From Thalassorhabdus alkalitolerans (GTDB lineage: Bacteria; Bacillota; Bacilli; Bacillales; Marinococcaceae), in the NCBI RefSeq assembly GCF_042656585.1, contig NZ_JBHSPG010000023.1: a stretch of 64,000 nucleotides of DNA. One strand, 5' to 3'. Positions within the stretch are counted from its first letter, which is position 1; each line of letters starts with the position of its first letter. Under the pieces are notes generated by a model. It did no database searches. It was not told the origin of the DNA and saw only the letters and a program-made list of their open reading frames with translations. Below are positions 16,880 through 25,670 of this stretch, piece after piece. The translations under genes were made by a program, and so were the position numbers.

Positions 16880-17464
16880 CTATCGAGAGACAAATGGATT
16901 TCCGGTCACCCAAAATCTCCAGGGATAGTCCTTCGCTTCTCCAGAGTTTTCAATTCCGATTCTTGGTCCCTGAGAAATGTATTCCTCGTTTCGCCCCTCA
17001 GCAATATAAAGGGGCGGCTGATGAAAGGGGTGACCGTAATCGTCTTTAATAATGCCGAGAGCCTTTGTCAATTTTCCAGGGCCATTTGTCAGGTCCTTTT
17101 CCTTTTTATCACCTCGACGTTCATACATTAAATCTATCCCAAGGAGTGGTTCTACTGCCCGTATCAGTACAGCTTCTGGTTTACCGGGCTCACCACTTAC
17201 CACGTTCACTAAACAGTGAGTGTGCATCACATACGTATACACATAGCCAGGAGGACCAAACATGACCTCTGTGCGTTTTGTCCTTCTATTATTAAAGCTG
17301 TGGGCCGCCCGGTCTTCAGGACCCATATACGCTTCGGTTTCTACGATATAACCGGCTGTCACGCCTTCCTTTGTTTCTTTTATAAGAATGTGTCCTAAAA
17401 GCGATTTGGCAAGTGTGAGGGTGGATTTTTGATAAAAGTCCACTGGCAAGGGGGAAAACAGCAT
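16880..17464 (-). CDS. 3-methyladenine DNA glycosylase (AAG/MPG type)
   Basis: 194 residues, full length for the bacterial AAG family (B. subtilis YxlJ). It removes alkylated purines in base excision repair. Family motifs: LAKSLLGHIL near residue 20, IVETEAYMGPEDRAAHSF with the catalytic glutamate and the flipping-pocket histidine, VYTYVMHTHCLVNVV with the pocket residues, AVLIRAVEP and LTNGPGKLTKALGI. AGAAGGAAGAT-type ribosome binding site before ATG. Stand-alone gene. Confidence 0.92.
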   Translation of the reverse strand: MLFSPLPVDFYQKSTLTLAKSLLGHILIKETKEGVTAGYIVETEAYMGPEDRAAHSFNNRRTKRTEVMFGPPGYVYTYVMHTHCLVNVVSGEPGKPEAVLIRAVEPLLGIDLMYERRGDKKEKDLTNGPGKLTKALGIIKDDYGHPFHQPPLYIAEGRNEEYISQGPRIGIENSGEAKDYPWRFWVTGNPFVSR

Positions 17465-17565
17465 TAAGCATCTTCCTTCTCTATTGGTGTTTATTTATCA
17501 GGGTAACATAGAGTGGATACAAAATAAGAAACGGAACCTTTTTGGTTCCGCCTGTTTTATTAAAG

Positions 17566-17688
17566 CTATTCATTTTCTTCAAGGTCGCCTGGTATATCTT
17601 CTTCCTCATCGGCGGGCGGCTGGTCACCACATGCCCCTAAAAATACGAGCATTGATGATATTGACAATAGGATTCCAAGTTTTTTCAT
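17566..17688 (-). CDS. Mini lipoprotein
   Basis: 40 residues starting MKKLGILLSISSM, with lipobox LGAC and an acidic tail (PPADEEEDIPGDLEENE). Lipid attachment to the outer face of the membrane is expected. GGGAGGTATAG lies just before ATG. Such tiny acidic lipoproteins are common in Bacillaceae and have no known role. Confidence 0.65.
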   Translation of the reverse strand: MKKLGILLSISSMLVFLGACGDQPPADEEEDIPGDLEENE

Positions 17689-17854
17689 CTCTATACCTCC
17701 CTTATTTCCCGTCTTTTTACATATTCTCTTCATCTTCTCTTTCTTTTCCTTTTTCCTTGCTCCATTAAACCAATAAAACATCACACAAAACAAGGAATTT
17801 ATCGAATGGTGGAGAATAGTTTAAAAAGATACTGTATTTGCGGAGGCAGAAAAA

Positions 17855-18664
17855 ATGATGAAGAAATCAAATGATTCAATGATTGAACTAAAAGATATCA
17901 CGGTCAAAATTCAGGGAAAAACGCTTCTGGAACACTTTGAGTGGACCATTTCCCATGGAGAGCACTGGGGTCTACTCGGCCTTAATGGCTCAGGGAAAAC
18001 GACTATTTTAAAACTTATTACTGGATTTCTTTGGCCGACCAAAGGTAATGTTACAGTTTTGGGAAATAAATTCGGACAAGTCAATGTACAAGAAGTAAGA
18101 AAGAAAATTGGCTGGGTGAGTGATGCACTTGATGACCGGTACCGAGCAAAGCCGGGAGACACGGCATTAGAAATTGCAGCAAGCGGAAAGTATGGTTCCA
18201 TTGGTATTTATTCACCCTTATCGCGCCAGGAATATCTTAATGCCAAAGAAGCCCTTTCTCTTTTTGGAATGGAGCCAGCAGAGGAAAAAGTTTTTTACCA
18301 GCTCTCCCAGGGAGAAAAGAGAAGGGTGATGCTGGCAAGAGCCTGGCTGGCAGAACCAGATCTTCTTTTACTGGATGAACCATGCAGCGGGCTTGATGTT
18401 AAAGCGAGAGAGGATTTACTTTCCCGGCTTGAGTCCCTGTCAAAGGAACCGAACAGCCCTGCAGTGATTTATGTGACTCACCACGTAGAAGAGATCCTGC
18501 CTTTTGTCACTCACATGCAGCTCATCAAGAATGGAACGTCAGCAGGAAACGGGCGAAAAGAGGAAGTGATCACATCTTCTAACCTGACCAACACGTTTGA
18601 TGTCCCTTGTGAAATAGAATGGAAGGACAACAGACCGTGGCTAAGTATCACGTCTATGAAGTGA
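17855..18664 (+). CDS. ABC transporter ATP-binding protein, YlmA-like
   Basis: 269 residues. Walker A LGLNGSGKTT (near residue 46), signature LSQGEKRR, Walker B LLLLDEPCSGLD and the switch histidine in YVTHHVEEI are all present. It resembles B. subtilis YlmA and E. coli ModF/PhnC-type single ATPases. No membrane partner is adjacent, so its role (uptake partner or soluble ABC protein) is unclear. It ends in TGA, followed by a hairpin terminator. MMKKSNDSM: the first or second ATG can be the start. Confidence 0.88.
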   Translation: MMKKSNDSMIELKDITVKIQGKTLLEHFEWTISHGEHWGLLGLNGSGKTTILKLITGFLWPTKGNVTVLGNKFGQVNVQEVRKKIGWVSDALDDRYRAKPGDTALEIAASGKYGSIGIYSPLSRQEYLNAKEALSLFGMEPAEEKVFYQLSQGEKRRVMLARAWLAEPDLLLLDEPCSGLDVKAREDLLSRLESLSKEPNSPAVIYVTHHVEEILPFVTHMQLIKNGTSAGNGRKEEVITSSNLTNTFDVPCEIEWKDNRPWLSITSMK

Positions 18665-18666
18665 TG

Positions 18667-18697
18667 AAAGGATCCTTACTAAAGGAATCCTTTCCCT
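18667..18697 (+). terminator. Terminator after ABC ATPase gene
   Basis: AAAGGAT/ATCCTTT stem with a short T-rich tail. Confidence 0.7.
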
Positions 18698-18775
18698 CTC
18701 AAAAAAATTTCACGTACCGTATTTGTTTTAAAAATTAATAAATAGTAAAAATATAAAGTAAGGAAGGTGATGGAA

Positions 18776-19036
18776 TTGAATAAGAAAACTTTCAGAATTC
18801 TGCGTTGGGCAGCAGGAACTGGGGCTGTTCTATGGGCTTTAGTAGTTATATTCACAGATGGAGCAACAGAAATTCCAGGTGTATTTGGAATACTGTTCGG
18901 TGCTTTTTTACTGTTTTTAGGACTTGAATATAAAGAGGACAATGAAAGCCGCAGAGGATTTTCCTATATGTGCATTTTTGCTGCCCTCATTTCCTTTTTC
19001 TTTGCTCTTAACCGTTTTTTTGGGGTGCTTCCATAA
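18776..19036 (+). CDS. Small membrane protein, DUF3953-like
   Basis: 86 residues with three hydrophobic segments (about residues 10-27, 33-50 and 63-82). The arrangement, including LLFLGLEYKED at the end of the second helix, resembles the DUF3953 group of small membrane proteins with unknown function. AGGAAGGTGA fits TTG 18776 best by spacing; ATG 18770 and GTG 18767 are possible but too close to the ribosome binding site. Confidence 0.55.
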   Translation: MNKKTFRILRWAAGTGAVLWALVVIFTDGATEIPGVFGILFGAFLLFLGLEYKEDNESRRGFSYMCIFAALISFFFALNRFFGVLP

Positions 19037-19247
19037 GCATTAGGGTGTTTTGAAAATTTTACATGATTCCTTTCACTTTTTCTCATAAATGCTCTGTACC
19101 TTGATATAGAGAGAATCACAGAGGTATTACTATGAAATAATTCCTTTGTTACGCGGATGTTACAACTTCATCACAATTGAGAAAAACATAGAAGAAGTTG
19201 AATATGTTACAATACGAAACAGCACACGAAAAGAAAGGGGAATCCTT

Positions 19248-20027
19248 TTGAGCAAAAAATGGATTTTAGCGACTGCAATGACAATCTCTGTAACAGTTAT
19301 GGCTGCTTGTGGAGATGATGATACTGATTCACCTGAAGTAACAGATGAAGAGTTAGAGCAAGAAGAACAACAGGAGGCCCCTGAAGGTGAAGAAATGGAG
19401 CTTGAAGATGAAGAAGCTATGGAACTTCCGGATGAGCCTGACATGGATGACTTTCCAGATCCTGTGGCCGAAGTAAACGGAGAACCGATCTCAAGTGAAC
19501 AATTTGGCGAGATTTATTCATTCACCCTTCAAACTGCTGCAATGCAGGGCATAGATCCTGAAGATGAAGAAAGTGAACAAATGCTTATTGATCAAACGTT
19601 AGAACAGCTAATTGGCTTAGAACTGCTTACTCAAGCTGCTGAAGAGCAAGGCTATGAAGTAACAGATGAAGAAGTGGACGAGCAGCTTCAGCAGGAAAGA
19701 GAACAGGCTGGGCTGGATGATGAGGAAGAGTATATTGCATTCCTTGAAGAGCAAGGTCTTGATGAAGAAGAACTCAGACAAGACATTAGTGAGCAACTGA
19801 AAATAGATCGTTTCATTGAAGAAGAAACTGAGCAGGAAGATGTTTCTGATGAGGAAGTAGAAGAGGTTTATGAACAGGTTGCTGAAATGCAGGGAGACGA
19901 TGCCCCTGAACTTGATGAAATTCGAGAAGACCTTGAAGACCAAATCAGGCAGCAAAATGAGTCCGAACAAGTACAAGGGCTAGTCAACAGCTTGCGCGAA
20001 GAAAGCGATGTAGAGGTTCATATTTAG
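19248..20027 (+). CDS. SurA_N-type acidic lipoprotein
   Basis: 259 residues. Signal peptide with lipobox VMAAC near residue 20, then an extremely acidic linker (about 45 residues rich in Glu and Asp). From about residue 75 a SurA N-terminal-type chaperone domain begins (VAEVNGEPISSEQF, then helices ending in LRQDISEQLKIDRFIEE). The parvulin prolyl-isomerase domain of PrsA is absent. It is probably an extracytoplasmic chaperone bound to the membrane outer face. TTG 19248 is chosen because AAAGAAAGGGG precedes it and it gives a normal signal peptide; the frame is open back to 19146. Confidence 0.82.
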   Translation: MSKKWILATAMTISVTVMAACGDDDTDSPEVTDEELEQEEQQEAPEGEEMELEDEEAMELPDEPDMDDFPDPVAEVNGEPISSEQFGEIYSFTLQTAAMQGIDPEDEESEQMLIDQTLEQLIGLELLTQAAEEQGYEVTDEEVDEQLQQEREQAGLDDEEEYIAFLEEQGLDEEELRQDISEQLKIDRFIEEETEQEDVSDEEVEEVYEQVAEMQGDDAPELDEIREDLEDQIRQQNESEQVQGLVNSLREESDVEVHI

Positions 20028-20036
20028 TATTAAGGT

Positions 20037-20062
20037 AAGAGCAGGGAAAACCTGCTCTTTTT
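20037..20062 (+). terminator. Terminator of SurA_N lipoprotein gene
   Basis: AAGAGCAGG-GAAAA-CCTGCTCTT followed by a long T run. Confidence 0.9.
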
Positions 20063-20146
20063 TTATGTAATTTTTAAATAGGAAGCCGATATTACTCATA
20101 GAAGCTTTTTCTGTTTGTCTGTAGAAGAGCTAAGGATACATTTAAC

Positions 20147-21055
20147 ATGAAAAGGATGAGTGAGGGTATGAAGGAAACGAGCCAATCAAATATACTCCTT
20201 GAAAGTGGAACAAATGAATTGGAAATAGTCATGTATAAGGTAGGTGGGGAAACATTTGGAATAAATGTATTAAAAGTTAGAGAAATTATCCAGCCACTTC
20301 CTGTCACAAAAACCCCACAGCATCACCAGTACGTGGAAGGAGTGTTTCGTTTAAGGCAAGAGGTCATTCCTGTGGTTAATTTAGCGAAGGTTCTGGGGTA
20401 CCCTCCTTCACCGGAGCCTAACCAGGACAAGTTTATTATTGGAGAACTGAATAAAGTAAAGGTGGCTTTCCATGTCCAGAGTGTATCGCGAATACATCGC
20501 ATTTCCTGGGAGCAAATAGAAAAACCTAGTGAACTTTCTCAAGGATCTCACATTCAAACGATAGGCGTAATTAAATTGGAAGACGAGATTGCTTTGTTAC
20601 TCGACTATGAAAGAATTTTAATGGAAATCTCCCCTCAAGTAGGTATACATATGGATCAATTAAAGGCTCTAGAACCACGAGATCGCTCCAGCAAAAAAAT
20701 CGTGATAGCTGAGGATTCGCCTATTCTGCGTAAGATGCTTGAGGATACATTACAAGAAGCCGGATACATGCAATTGAGCTTTTTTGAAAATGGCCAGGAT
20801 GCATGGGAATTTCTCGATTCTGGCAGCCATTGTGATTTATTGATTACTGATTTGGAGATGCCAAAAATGGATGGGCATCATTTAACCTATAAAATTAGAA
20901 GGGACCAAAAGCTTAAGGAATTGCCTGTCATTATCTTTAGTTCGTTGATTACCGAGGATTTATTTCATAAGGGAGAAAAAGTAGGAGCAAGTGCTCAAAT
21001 CAGCAAACCTGAAATTGTTGAATTGGTAGAAACAATAGATCAACACATCGAGTAA
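20147..21055 (+). CDS. cheV: Chemotaxis coupling protein CheV
   Basis: 302 residues: a CheW-like domain (about residues 20-165; LLESGTNELEIV, FGINVLKVREIIQP, FRLRQEVIPVVNLAKVLG) fused to a receiver domain (about residues 180-302; AEDSPILRKML, phosphoacceptor Asp in LITDLEMPKMDG, and lysine in ISKPE). CheV couples chemoreceptors to CheA and helps adaptation through phosphorylation. No other chemotaxis genes are near. Starts at 20156 and 20168 are possible; CheV of B. subtilis begins just before the LLDSGTNELEIV motif, which favours 20168. Confidence 0.92.
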   Translation: MKRMSEGMKETSQSNILLESGTNELEIVMYKVGGETFGINVLKVREIIQPLPVTKTPQHHQYVEGVFRLRQEVIPVVNLAKVLGYPPSPEPNQDKFIIGELNKVKVAFHVQSVSRIHRISWEQIEKPSELSQGSHIQTIGVIKLEDEIALLLDYERILMEISPQVGIHMDQLKALEPRDRSSKKIVIAEDSPILRKMLEDTLQEAGYMQLSFFENGQDAWEFLDSGSHCDLLITDLEMPKMDGHHLTYKIRRDQKLKELPVIIFSSLITEDLFHKGEKVGASAQISKPEIVELVETIDQHIE

Positions 21056-21063
21056 TTCCATGG

Positions 21064-21095
21064 AAGCCTGGCGATTTATTTGTCAGGCTTTAATA
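21064..21095 (+). terminator. Terminator of cheV
   Basis: AAGCCTG/CAGGCTT stem with a thirteen-base loop, weak T tail. Confidence 0.65.
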
Positions 21096-21165
21096 GGTTT
21101 TACTAAAAAAAACTAGTGGAAAGAGTAAAAAAGATATCAAACTTCATACAGTAGGTGAAGAAACT

Positions 21166-22593
21166 ATGGATTTGTCACCAGATGTAGTGGGTTTTAGCTT
21201 TTTGCTCTTGGGTATTTTTTTGATCCTTGGAAAGCTCATAAGAGTGTATGTCACCCCCTTGCAAAAAATTTTTTTACCAAGCTCTATTATTGCAGGCTTG
21301 CTTGCTCTTTTTCTTGGCCCTGAAGTGATTGGGCTGCTTGTTCCAGGTGAGGTGAACCTCGTGCATGAGGGAGGCCTTTTTCCTGAACCAATTCTTGAAG
21401 TCTGGGGTGTACTCCCCGAACTGCTTATTAATGTTATTTTCGCTTCATTATTTCTAGGGAAAACCATTCCTCATGTAAAGGAAGTGTGGAATGTAGCCGG
21501 TCCGCAAATAACCTTCGCTCATTTTCTGTCCTGGGGTCAATATGTTGTTGGAATATCGCTGGTATTATTCTTTTTGACACCTGTTTTTGGTATGAATCCT
21601 TTAGCAGGTGCTTTGCTTGAAATAAGCTTTGTTGGCGGTCATGGGACTGCAGCAGGTTTATCCGGAACTTTTGAAGCGGTTGGTTTTGAAGAAGGGACTG
21701 ATTTAGCAGTTGGTTTTGCGACAGTTGGAGTACTATCAGGTGTTATTATTGGAATGGTGCTCGTTAACTGGGCAGCAAGAAAAGGAAGAACTGAAATAAT
21801 TGATAACCCGGAGAACTTTTCCGAAGAAAAGAAAGTGGGACTTATCAAAGCAGAGAACCAGGAATCAGCGGGTAAGAAAACGACTCGGCCTGAATTTATT
21901 GAACCATTAACAGCTCATTTTGCTTATATAGGACTTGCCATACTTATTGGTTTTTTATTGCTGGAAGGCCTGATTTTATTAGAAGAATTTACATGGGGGC
22001 CCGCCACTGGAGTAGAACTGATGAGTTATTTGCCGCTCTTCCCTTTGGCAATGATAGGTGCTGTAGTGGTACAGTTGTTTATGGACAAATTTATTAAGCA
22101 CAGAACCATTGACGGGGAAATGATTTCCAGGATTCAAGGGTTTGCTCTTGATTTACTCATTGTTTCCGCTCTTGCTACTCTTTCTGTTTCAGTGATTGGT
22201 GAATACCTTATCCCATTTATCATTATGTCTGTTGCAGCAATTTTGTGGAATGTATTAGCTTTACTATATATTGCTCCTCGTATAATGCCAGACTATTGGT
22301 TTGAGAGGGCTATTGGAGATTTTGCCCAAGCTATGGGGATGTCGGCTGCAGGGCTGTTAATGATTAACATTACAGACCCAGAAGAAAAAAGCCCGGCTCT
22401 AAAAGGCTTTGGCTATAAACAATTATTTCTGGACATTATTGTTGGAGGAGGACTCTTTACTGCTTCATCAGTACCGCTCATTATCTTGTTTGGTCCAGCA
22501 ACCGTTTTAATTATCGCAGCCGTTTTAATGGTTGCCTGGCTGTTAGTGGGTCTGCTTTACTTTGGAAAGAAAAAATCAACCGAAGAATCATAA
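21166..22593 (+). CDS. Sodium/glutamate symporter-like protein (GltS family)
   Basis: 475 residues, very hydrophobic, about 10-12 membrane segments. The pore-loop-like sequences SFVGGHGTAAGLSGTFE (near residue 160) and GFAQAMGMSAAGLLMI-like DFAQAMGMSAAGLLMI (near residue 390) form the two-fold pseudo-repeat of GltS-type carriers. Sodium-coupled uptake of glutamate or another carboxylate is expected; exact specificity is uncertain. Middle loop (about residues 210-240) is hydrophilic. Stand-alone gene with its own terminator. Sodium coupling fits an alkaliphile. Confidence 0.8.
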   Translation: MDLSPDVVGFSFLLLGIFLILGKLIRVYVTPLQKIFLPSSIIAGLLALFLGPEVIGLLVPGEVNLVHEGGLFPEPILEVWGVLPELLINVIFASLFLGKTIPHVKEVWNVAGPQITFAHFLSWGQYVVGISLVLFFLTPVFGMNPLAGALLEISFVGGHGTAAGLSGTFEAVGFEEGTDLAVGFATVGVLSGVIIGMVLVNWAARKGRTEIIDNPENFSEEKKVGLIKAENQESAGKKTTRPEFIEPLTAHFAYIGLAILIGFLLLEGLILLEEFTWGPATGVELMSYLPLFPLAMIGAVVVQLFMDKFIKHRTIDGEMISRIQGFALDLLIVSALATLSVSVIGEYLIPFIIMSVAAILWNVLALLYIAPRIMPDYWFERAIGDFAQAMGMSAAGLLMINITDPEEKSPALKGFGYKQLFLDIIVGGGLFTASSVPLIILFGPATVLIIAAVLMVAWLLVGLLYFGKKKSTEES

Positions 22594-22621
22594 GTCATCC
22601 GTTATCCGGGTGGCTTTTTTT
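22593..22621 (+). terminator. Terminator of gltS-like gene
   Basis: AGTCATCC/GGGTGGCT stem (one G-T pair), then seven T. Confidence 0.85.
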
Positions 22622-22723
22622 ATGTATTATTACACGTTGTGAATAACAAACAATGTGTTAAGTAACAGAATGAGTAAACAAAAAATAATACCGCTAATTT
22701 GTTATATAAAATTCAAAAAAACT

Positions 22724-22754
22724 GTTGACTGTATTATAACAACGTCATATAATA
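22724..22754 (+). promoter_or_regulatory. Sigma-A-like promoter
   Basis: TTGACTG followed by TATAATAAAA within the usual distance, upstream of the tiny gene at 22802. The -10 region TATAAT is perfect; the -35 region TTGACT differs in one base. Confidence 0.55.
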
Positions 22755-22801
22755 AAATTAACAAAAAAAACAGAAAATTAATTAAAAGGGAGAGAGACAA
22801 A

Positions 22802-22906
22802 ATGAAAACAACAGAAAAGAAGACAAACGAGAGAAGATTTACCCCGGTAAAAGAAGAGAAGACTGTGCTTGAAATGATTAACGATTACCATATGACAAAT
22901 AGATAA
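22802..22906 (+). CDS. Tiny protein of unknown function
   Basis: 34 codons (MKTTEKKTNERRFTPVKE...HMTNR), basic N-terminal half. GGGAGAG sits seven bases before ATG and two hairpin terminators follow, which supports a real gene. A promoter-like TTGACT and TATAAT pair (about 22724 and 22749) lies upstream with near-ideal spacing. I do not recognise the family. Confidence 0.55.
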   Translation: MKTTEKKTNERRFTPVKEEKTVLEMINDYHMTNR

Positions 22907-22916
22907 TAACAAGACA

Positions 22917-22987
22917 AAAGGCTGGGTTATCCCCGCCTTTTTGAATTGGATAGAAACCTGCGCTTATGAAGTGCAGGTTTCTTTTTG
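22917..22987 (+). terminator. Two tandem terminators
   Basis: First hairpin AAAGGC-GGG/CCC-GCCTTT with T run (22917-22942), second GAAACCTGC/GTGCAGGTTTC with T run (22953-22987). Confidence 0.8.
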
Positions 22988-23187
22988 GTAGGCAGCTCTA
23001 TTGGATATGTGCTTAGAAGTCTGATAATAAAACAAATATTTCAAATTAAATGAAAAATAAGGAAAGGAAAGAAGGAATTAGGGTATCTTAAATCGAACTG
23101 GTAAGGTGAGAGTTTCACTTTTTTTCTTCAGATGGGTCTTGGAAGAAAGCTTAGATAGCAAGAAAAGAAGAAAAAGGGGGTACCTGC

Positions 23188-23433
23188 ATGGTACAGGGAC
23201 ATATTGAAGGAATTGTTCAAGGCAAACATGCTGTTTTGGTCATTGGAGAAAAAGAAATTATTGCACCTGTTGATGAACTTCCTAAAGATATTTATGTAGG
23301 TAAGACCGTGTACGGTAAATGTAACCGATTTGGAGAAATCATAGCTTTCACCGATTCAGAAGATGAGGCAGCAATGAAAGAAAATTGGGTAAACCGCACG
23401 TTTTCCCAATTGAAAACCCTGGTTGGAAAATGA
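23188..23433 (+). CDS. Small beta-rich protein of unknown function
   Basis: 81 residues. IEGIVQGKHAVLVIGEKEIIAPVDELP looks like a small barrel similar in layout to DUF3006 proteins, where a strand pair is followed by a LP-x-D/G turn; this is only a pattern resemblance. AAAAGGGGGTA before ATG. A perfect hairpin terminator follows. It ends in TGA without a SECIS-like hairpin or any conserved continuation. Confidence 0.55.
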   Translation: MVQGHIEGIVQGKHAVLVIGEKEIIAPVDELPKDIYVGKTVYGKCNRFGEIIAFTDSEDEAAMKENWVNRTFSQLKTLVGK

Positions 23434-23467
23434 CTTTATTATTTTTCTATAAATATGTTATCTGAGA

Positions 23468-23497
23468 AAATTCCTGGATGAATCCAGGAATTTTTTT
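23468..23497 (+). terminator. Terminator
   Basis: AAATTCCTGGAT-GA-ATCCAGGAATTT, perfect stem, seven T in the tail. Confidence 0.9.
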
Positions 23498-23643
23498 ATG
23501 TTACTGTTACTGCTATATTCGTATATTTTCTTTGTGACAGATAGTGGGTAAGAGGAATTATAGCCTGTATGATGTTAATAGTAGTCAGAAAAAAAGAAAA
23601 GCATTAAGATAGGAGTTAGCAGGAATAAGGGAGTGTAGAGATT

Positions 23644-24243
23644 ATGGATCTAAATCAAAGAATAAATGATCTCAAAGACAAAATATCAGGTTCAGTTTTT
23701 CAAAAGGGAAACGAAAAAATGATGAAACTGGAACGAGAAAATAAGAGACAAGCACAAAATATTGAAAATTTGCAAGGTGAAATCTCTCGTATAAAAGATT
23801 TTGTACCAGAAATAATATCTACTGCCAAGGAAGGGTTCGATTTCTTTTGTATAAAGGAGATAAACAGAGAAGGAAAGTACAGGGAATGTATAGCGGTTTT
23901 CACAAAAGACGACAACCTGTATTTAAAATCAGACGCCGGTAAGGATAGAAATTTTATATTCGAAGTAAAAGGTAATCACCTCGTACCTTTACAAAAATAT
24001 TTGATTGAAACTATAAAAAGAAACATCCAGGACCCTGGGTATGAAGAGATGGTACTTCAAGTGCTCGAAGAAAAGGCAACTGAATTGGAGGTAATAGAGA
24101 TCGAAGGAGAAATTTCTTTTGCCGGGGATTCCTCCAACGGTACATTGCAAGAAGTCTACCAGAAAAAGGGTTATGAAGTTTATTTCAATGAAGAAAAAAC
24201 AGAAGCTTTTATTCAAAAACATTTGCAGGGAACCCAAGAGTAG
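23644..24243 (+). CDS. Uncharacterised coiled-coil protein
   Basis: 199 residues. The first 55 residues are a heptad-rich coiled coil (MMKLERENKRQAQNIENLQ), followed by a mixed domain with a cysteine pair region (FFCIKEINREGKYRECIAVF) and an acidic C-terminal part. No family recognised. The ribosome binding site (AAGGGAGTG) is adequate. The gene is followed by a bidirectional terminator shared with the small minus-strand gene. Confidence 0.6.
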   Translation: MDLNQRINDLKDKISGSVFQKGNEKMMKLERENKRQAQNIENLQGEISRIKDFVPEIISTAKEGFDFFCIKEINREGKYRECIAVFTKDDNLYLKSDAGKDRNFIFEVKGNHLVPLQKYLIETIKRNIQDPGYEEMVLQVLEEKATELEVIEIEGEISFAGDSSNGTLQEVYQKKGYEVYFNEEKTEAFIQKHLQGTQE

Positions 24244-24260
24244 ATGGATATAAAATTGAC

Positions 24261-24298
24261 AATAAGAGAAGGTGCTTTTATCAGCACCTTCTCTTATT
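24261..24298. terminator. Bidirectional terminator
   Basis: Perfect 16-base stem AATAAGAGAAGGTGCT/AGCACCTTCTCTTATT around a six-base loop, between convergent genes. Confidence 0.85.
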
Positions 24299-24317
24299 CA
24301 TGTATCTTTAAGTATTA

Positions 24318-24458
24318 CTATGCTACATCTTCTTGAGTGACCCAAACTGAGGACTGTTCTCCTTCAGTTTGTTTGCCTTCCTTATCCTTATTTTTTAAGG
24401 CAAGAACAGCAACGGCTCCTATAATTATAGCTAGACCACCAAACAGAAATTTTTTCAT
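24318..24458 (-). CDS. Small single-span membrane protein
   Basis: 46 residues: MKKFLFGGLAIIIGAVAVLA forms one hydrophobic segment, then a charged tail (NKDKEGKQTEGEQSS) ending WVTQEDVA. AAAGGAGGTGTG stands immediately upstream of ATG, a strong ribosome binding site. Too short for most gene finders but convincing by its start signals. Function unknown. Confidence 0.65.
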   Translation of the reverse strand: MKKFLFGGLAIIIGAVAVLALKNKDKEGKQTEGEQSSVWVTQEDVA

Positions 24459-24642
24459 TTGGCACACCTCCTTTGTAACATACATACATCATACTATTTT
24501 TGTTAAACATTTTGGGCAGAAAATTCAAAAAATATAAATTGACAAAATTTTGTAACATAAAGAATCTGCAAAAAGAGAACGTTCAGGAAGTAATCACTTA
24601 TTTACCATACTCTTAAATAAACCAGTTTTATTTCGCTTCAAT

Positions 24643-24678
24643 AAAAAACGCAGAGTGCACAAACCTTCTGCGTTTTTT
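24643..24678. terminator. Inverted repeat, terminator-like
   Basis: Perfect twelve-base arms AAAAAACGCAGA/TCTGCGTTTTTT. The remainder of the 380-base gap (24459-24838) shows nothing else I can name. Confidence 0.7.
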
Positions 24679-24838
24679 ATTGTGAGCAACTCGTGTAGCA
24701 AAAAAACTATTAAGAGAATAGTAGTAAGAATAAAAACGAGTGACAATCCTCACAAAAATCAAAACGCCAGCTGTGTTAATTTTAATATGACTTCAGAAAA
24801 TTGTAGGAAATGAAAAAATAGTAAGGGGAGTGTTTAAA

Positions 24839-25609
24839 ATGAGAAATTTTGAGGATAAAGTAGTATTAATTACTGGTGGAGCCGACGGTATCGGCAAGGT
24901 TACTGCTGAGTATTTTTTACAAGAAGGTGCTAAAGTAGTCATTGTTGACATTAATCAAGAACTAATTGTCAGCGCAGAGAAAGAATTGAAAGAACATGGA
25001 ACAGTTATTGCAATTCAGGCTGATGTGTCAAAGAAAGAGGACACAAAAAAATACGTGGAGCAAACATTGGATGAGTTTGGTTCGATTGACGTATTCTTTA
25101 ATAATGCGGGAATTGAAGGGAAAGTGGCACCAATTATAGATCAAGATATTGAGGACTTTGATAAAACCTTGGCTGTAAATGTACGGGGAGTTTTTCTAGG
25201 CCTACAGCACGTATTACCAGTCATGATGAAACAAGAAAAAGGAAGTATTATAAATAATTCTTCTGTTGCAGGATTTATGGGGAGTCCAGGTGTTGCACCT
25301 TATGTAGCTTCAAAACATGCAGTGATTGGTTTAACGAAAACAGCAGCACTTGAAGCAGCCCCTCATAATATTCGTGTGAATTCTATTCATCCGTCTCCTG
25401 TAGAAACGAGAATGATGCGGTCTTTGGAAGAGGGCTTTAACCCTGGACATGCTGAAGAAGCAAAAGGTGAGCTGGCAAGGGCTATTCCTCTTGGCAGATA
25501 CGGGGAATCACACGAAATTGCAAAGCTTGTTCTCTTTCTCGCTTCAGAAGACAGTGCTTTCATAACCGGGGCCCAGTATCGAATTGATGGGGGAATGGGC
25601 GCTTCTTAA
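24839..25609 (+). CDS. Short-chain dehydrogenase/reductase
   Basis: 256 residues, classical SDR. Cofactor motif TGGADGIGK near residue 12, acidic residue VVIVDIN after the second strand (NAD preferred), NNAGIEG, catalytic SSVAGF...YVASK (Ser, Tyr, Lys), and C-terminal GAQYRIDGGMGAS. Such proteins oxidise secondary alcohols or reduce ketones; the substrate is unknown. ATG 24839 follows AAGGGGAG at eight bases; an in-frame GTG at 24830 lies inside this ribosome binding site. A hairpin terminator follows. Confidence 0.9.
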   Translation: MRNFEDKVVLITGGADGIGKVTAEYFLQEGAKVVIVDINQELIVSAEKELKEHGTVIAIQADVSKKEDTKKYVEQTLDEFGSIDVFFNNAGIEGKVAPIIDQDIEDFDKTLAVNVRGVFLGLQHVLPVMMKQEKGSIINNSSVAGFMGSPGVAPYVASKHAVIGLTKTAALEAAPHNIRVNSIHPSPVETRMMRSLEEGFNPGHAEEAKGELARAIPLGRYGESHEIAKLVLFLASEDSAFITGAQYRIDGGMGAS

Positions 25610-25642
25610 ATTTGTAAGATGGAAATAGTATTAAAAACTTTG

Positions 25643-25670
25643 AAGAGAAGGGACCTCCCTTCTCTTAGTA
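25643..25670 (+). terminator. Terminator of SDR gene
   Basis: AAGAGAAGGGA/TCCCTTCTCTT stem, weak T tail. The remaining sequence to 26011 (about 340 bases) has no gene that I can see; a promoter probably lies near its end (AT-rich 25850-25980). Confidence 0.65.

Noticed and set aside
16867..17398. Open frames on the plus strand across the glycosylase
   Set aside because: Shadows of a well-conserved minus-strand gene.
23188..23433. TGA at the end of the small beta-rich protein as Sec
   Set aside because: No conserved continuation and no SECIS-like hairpin; a terminator follows.
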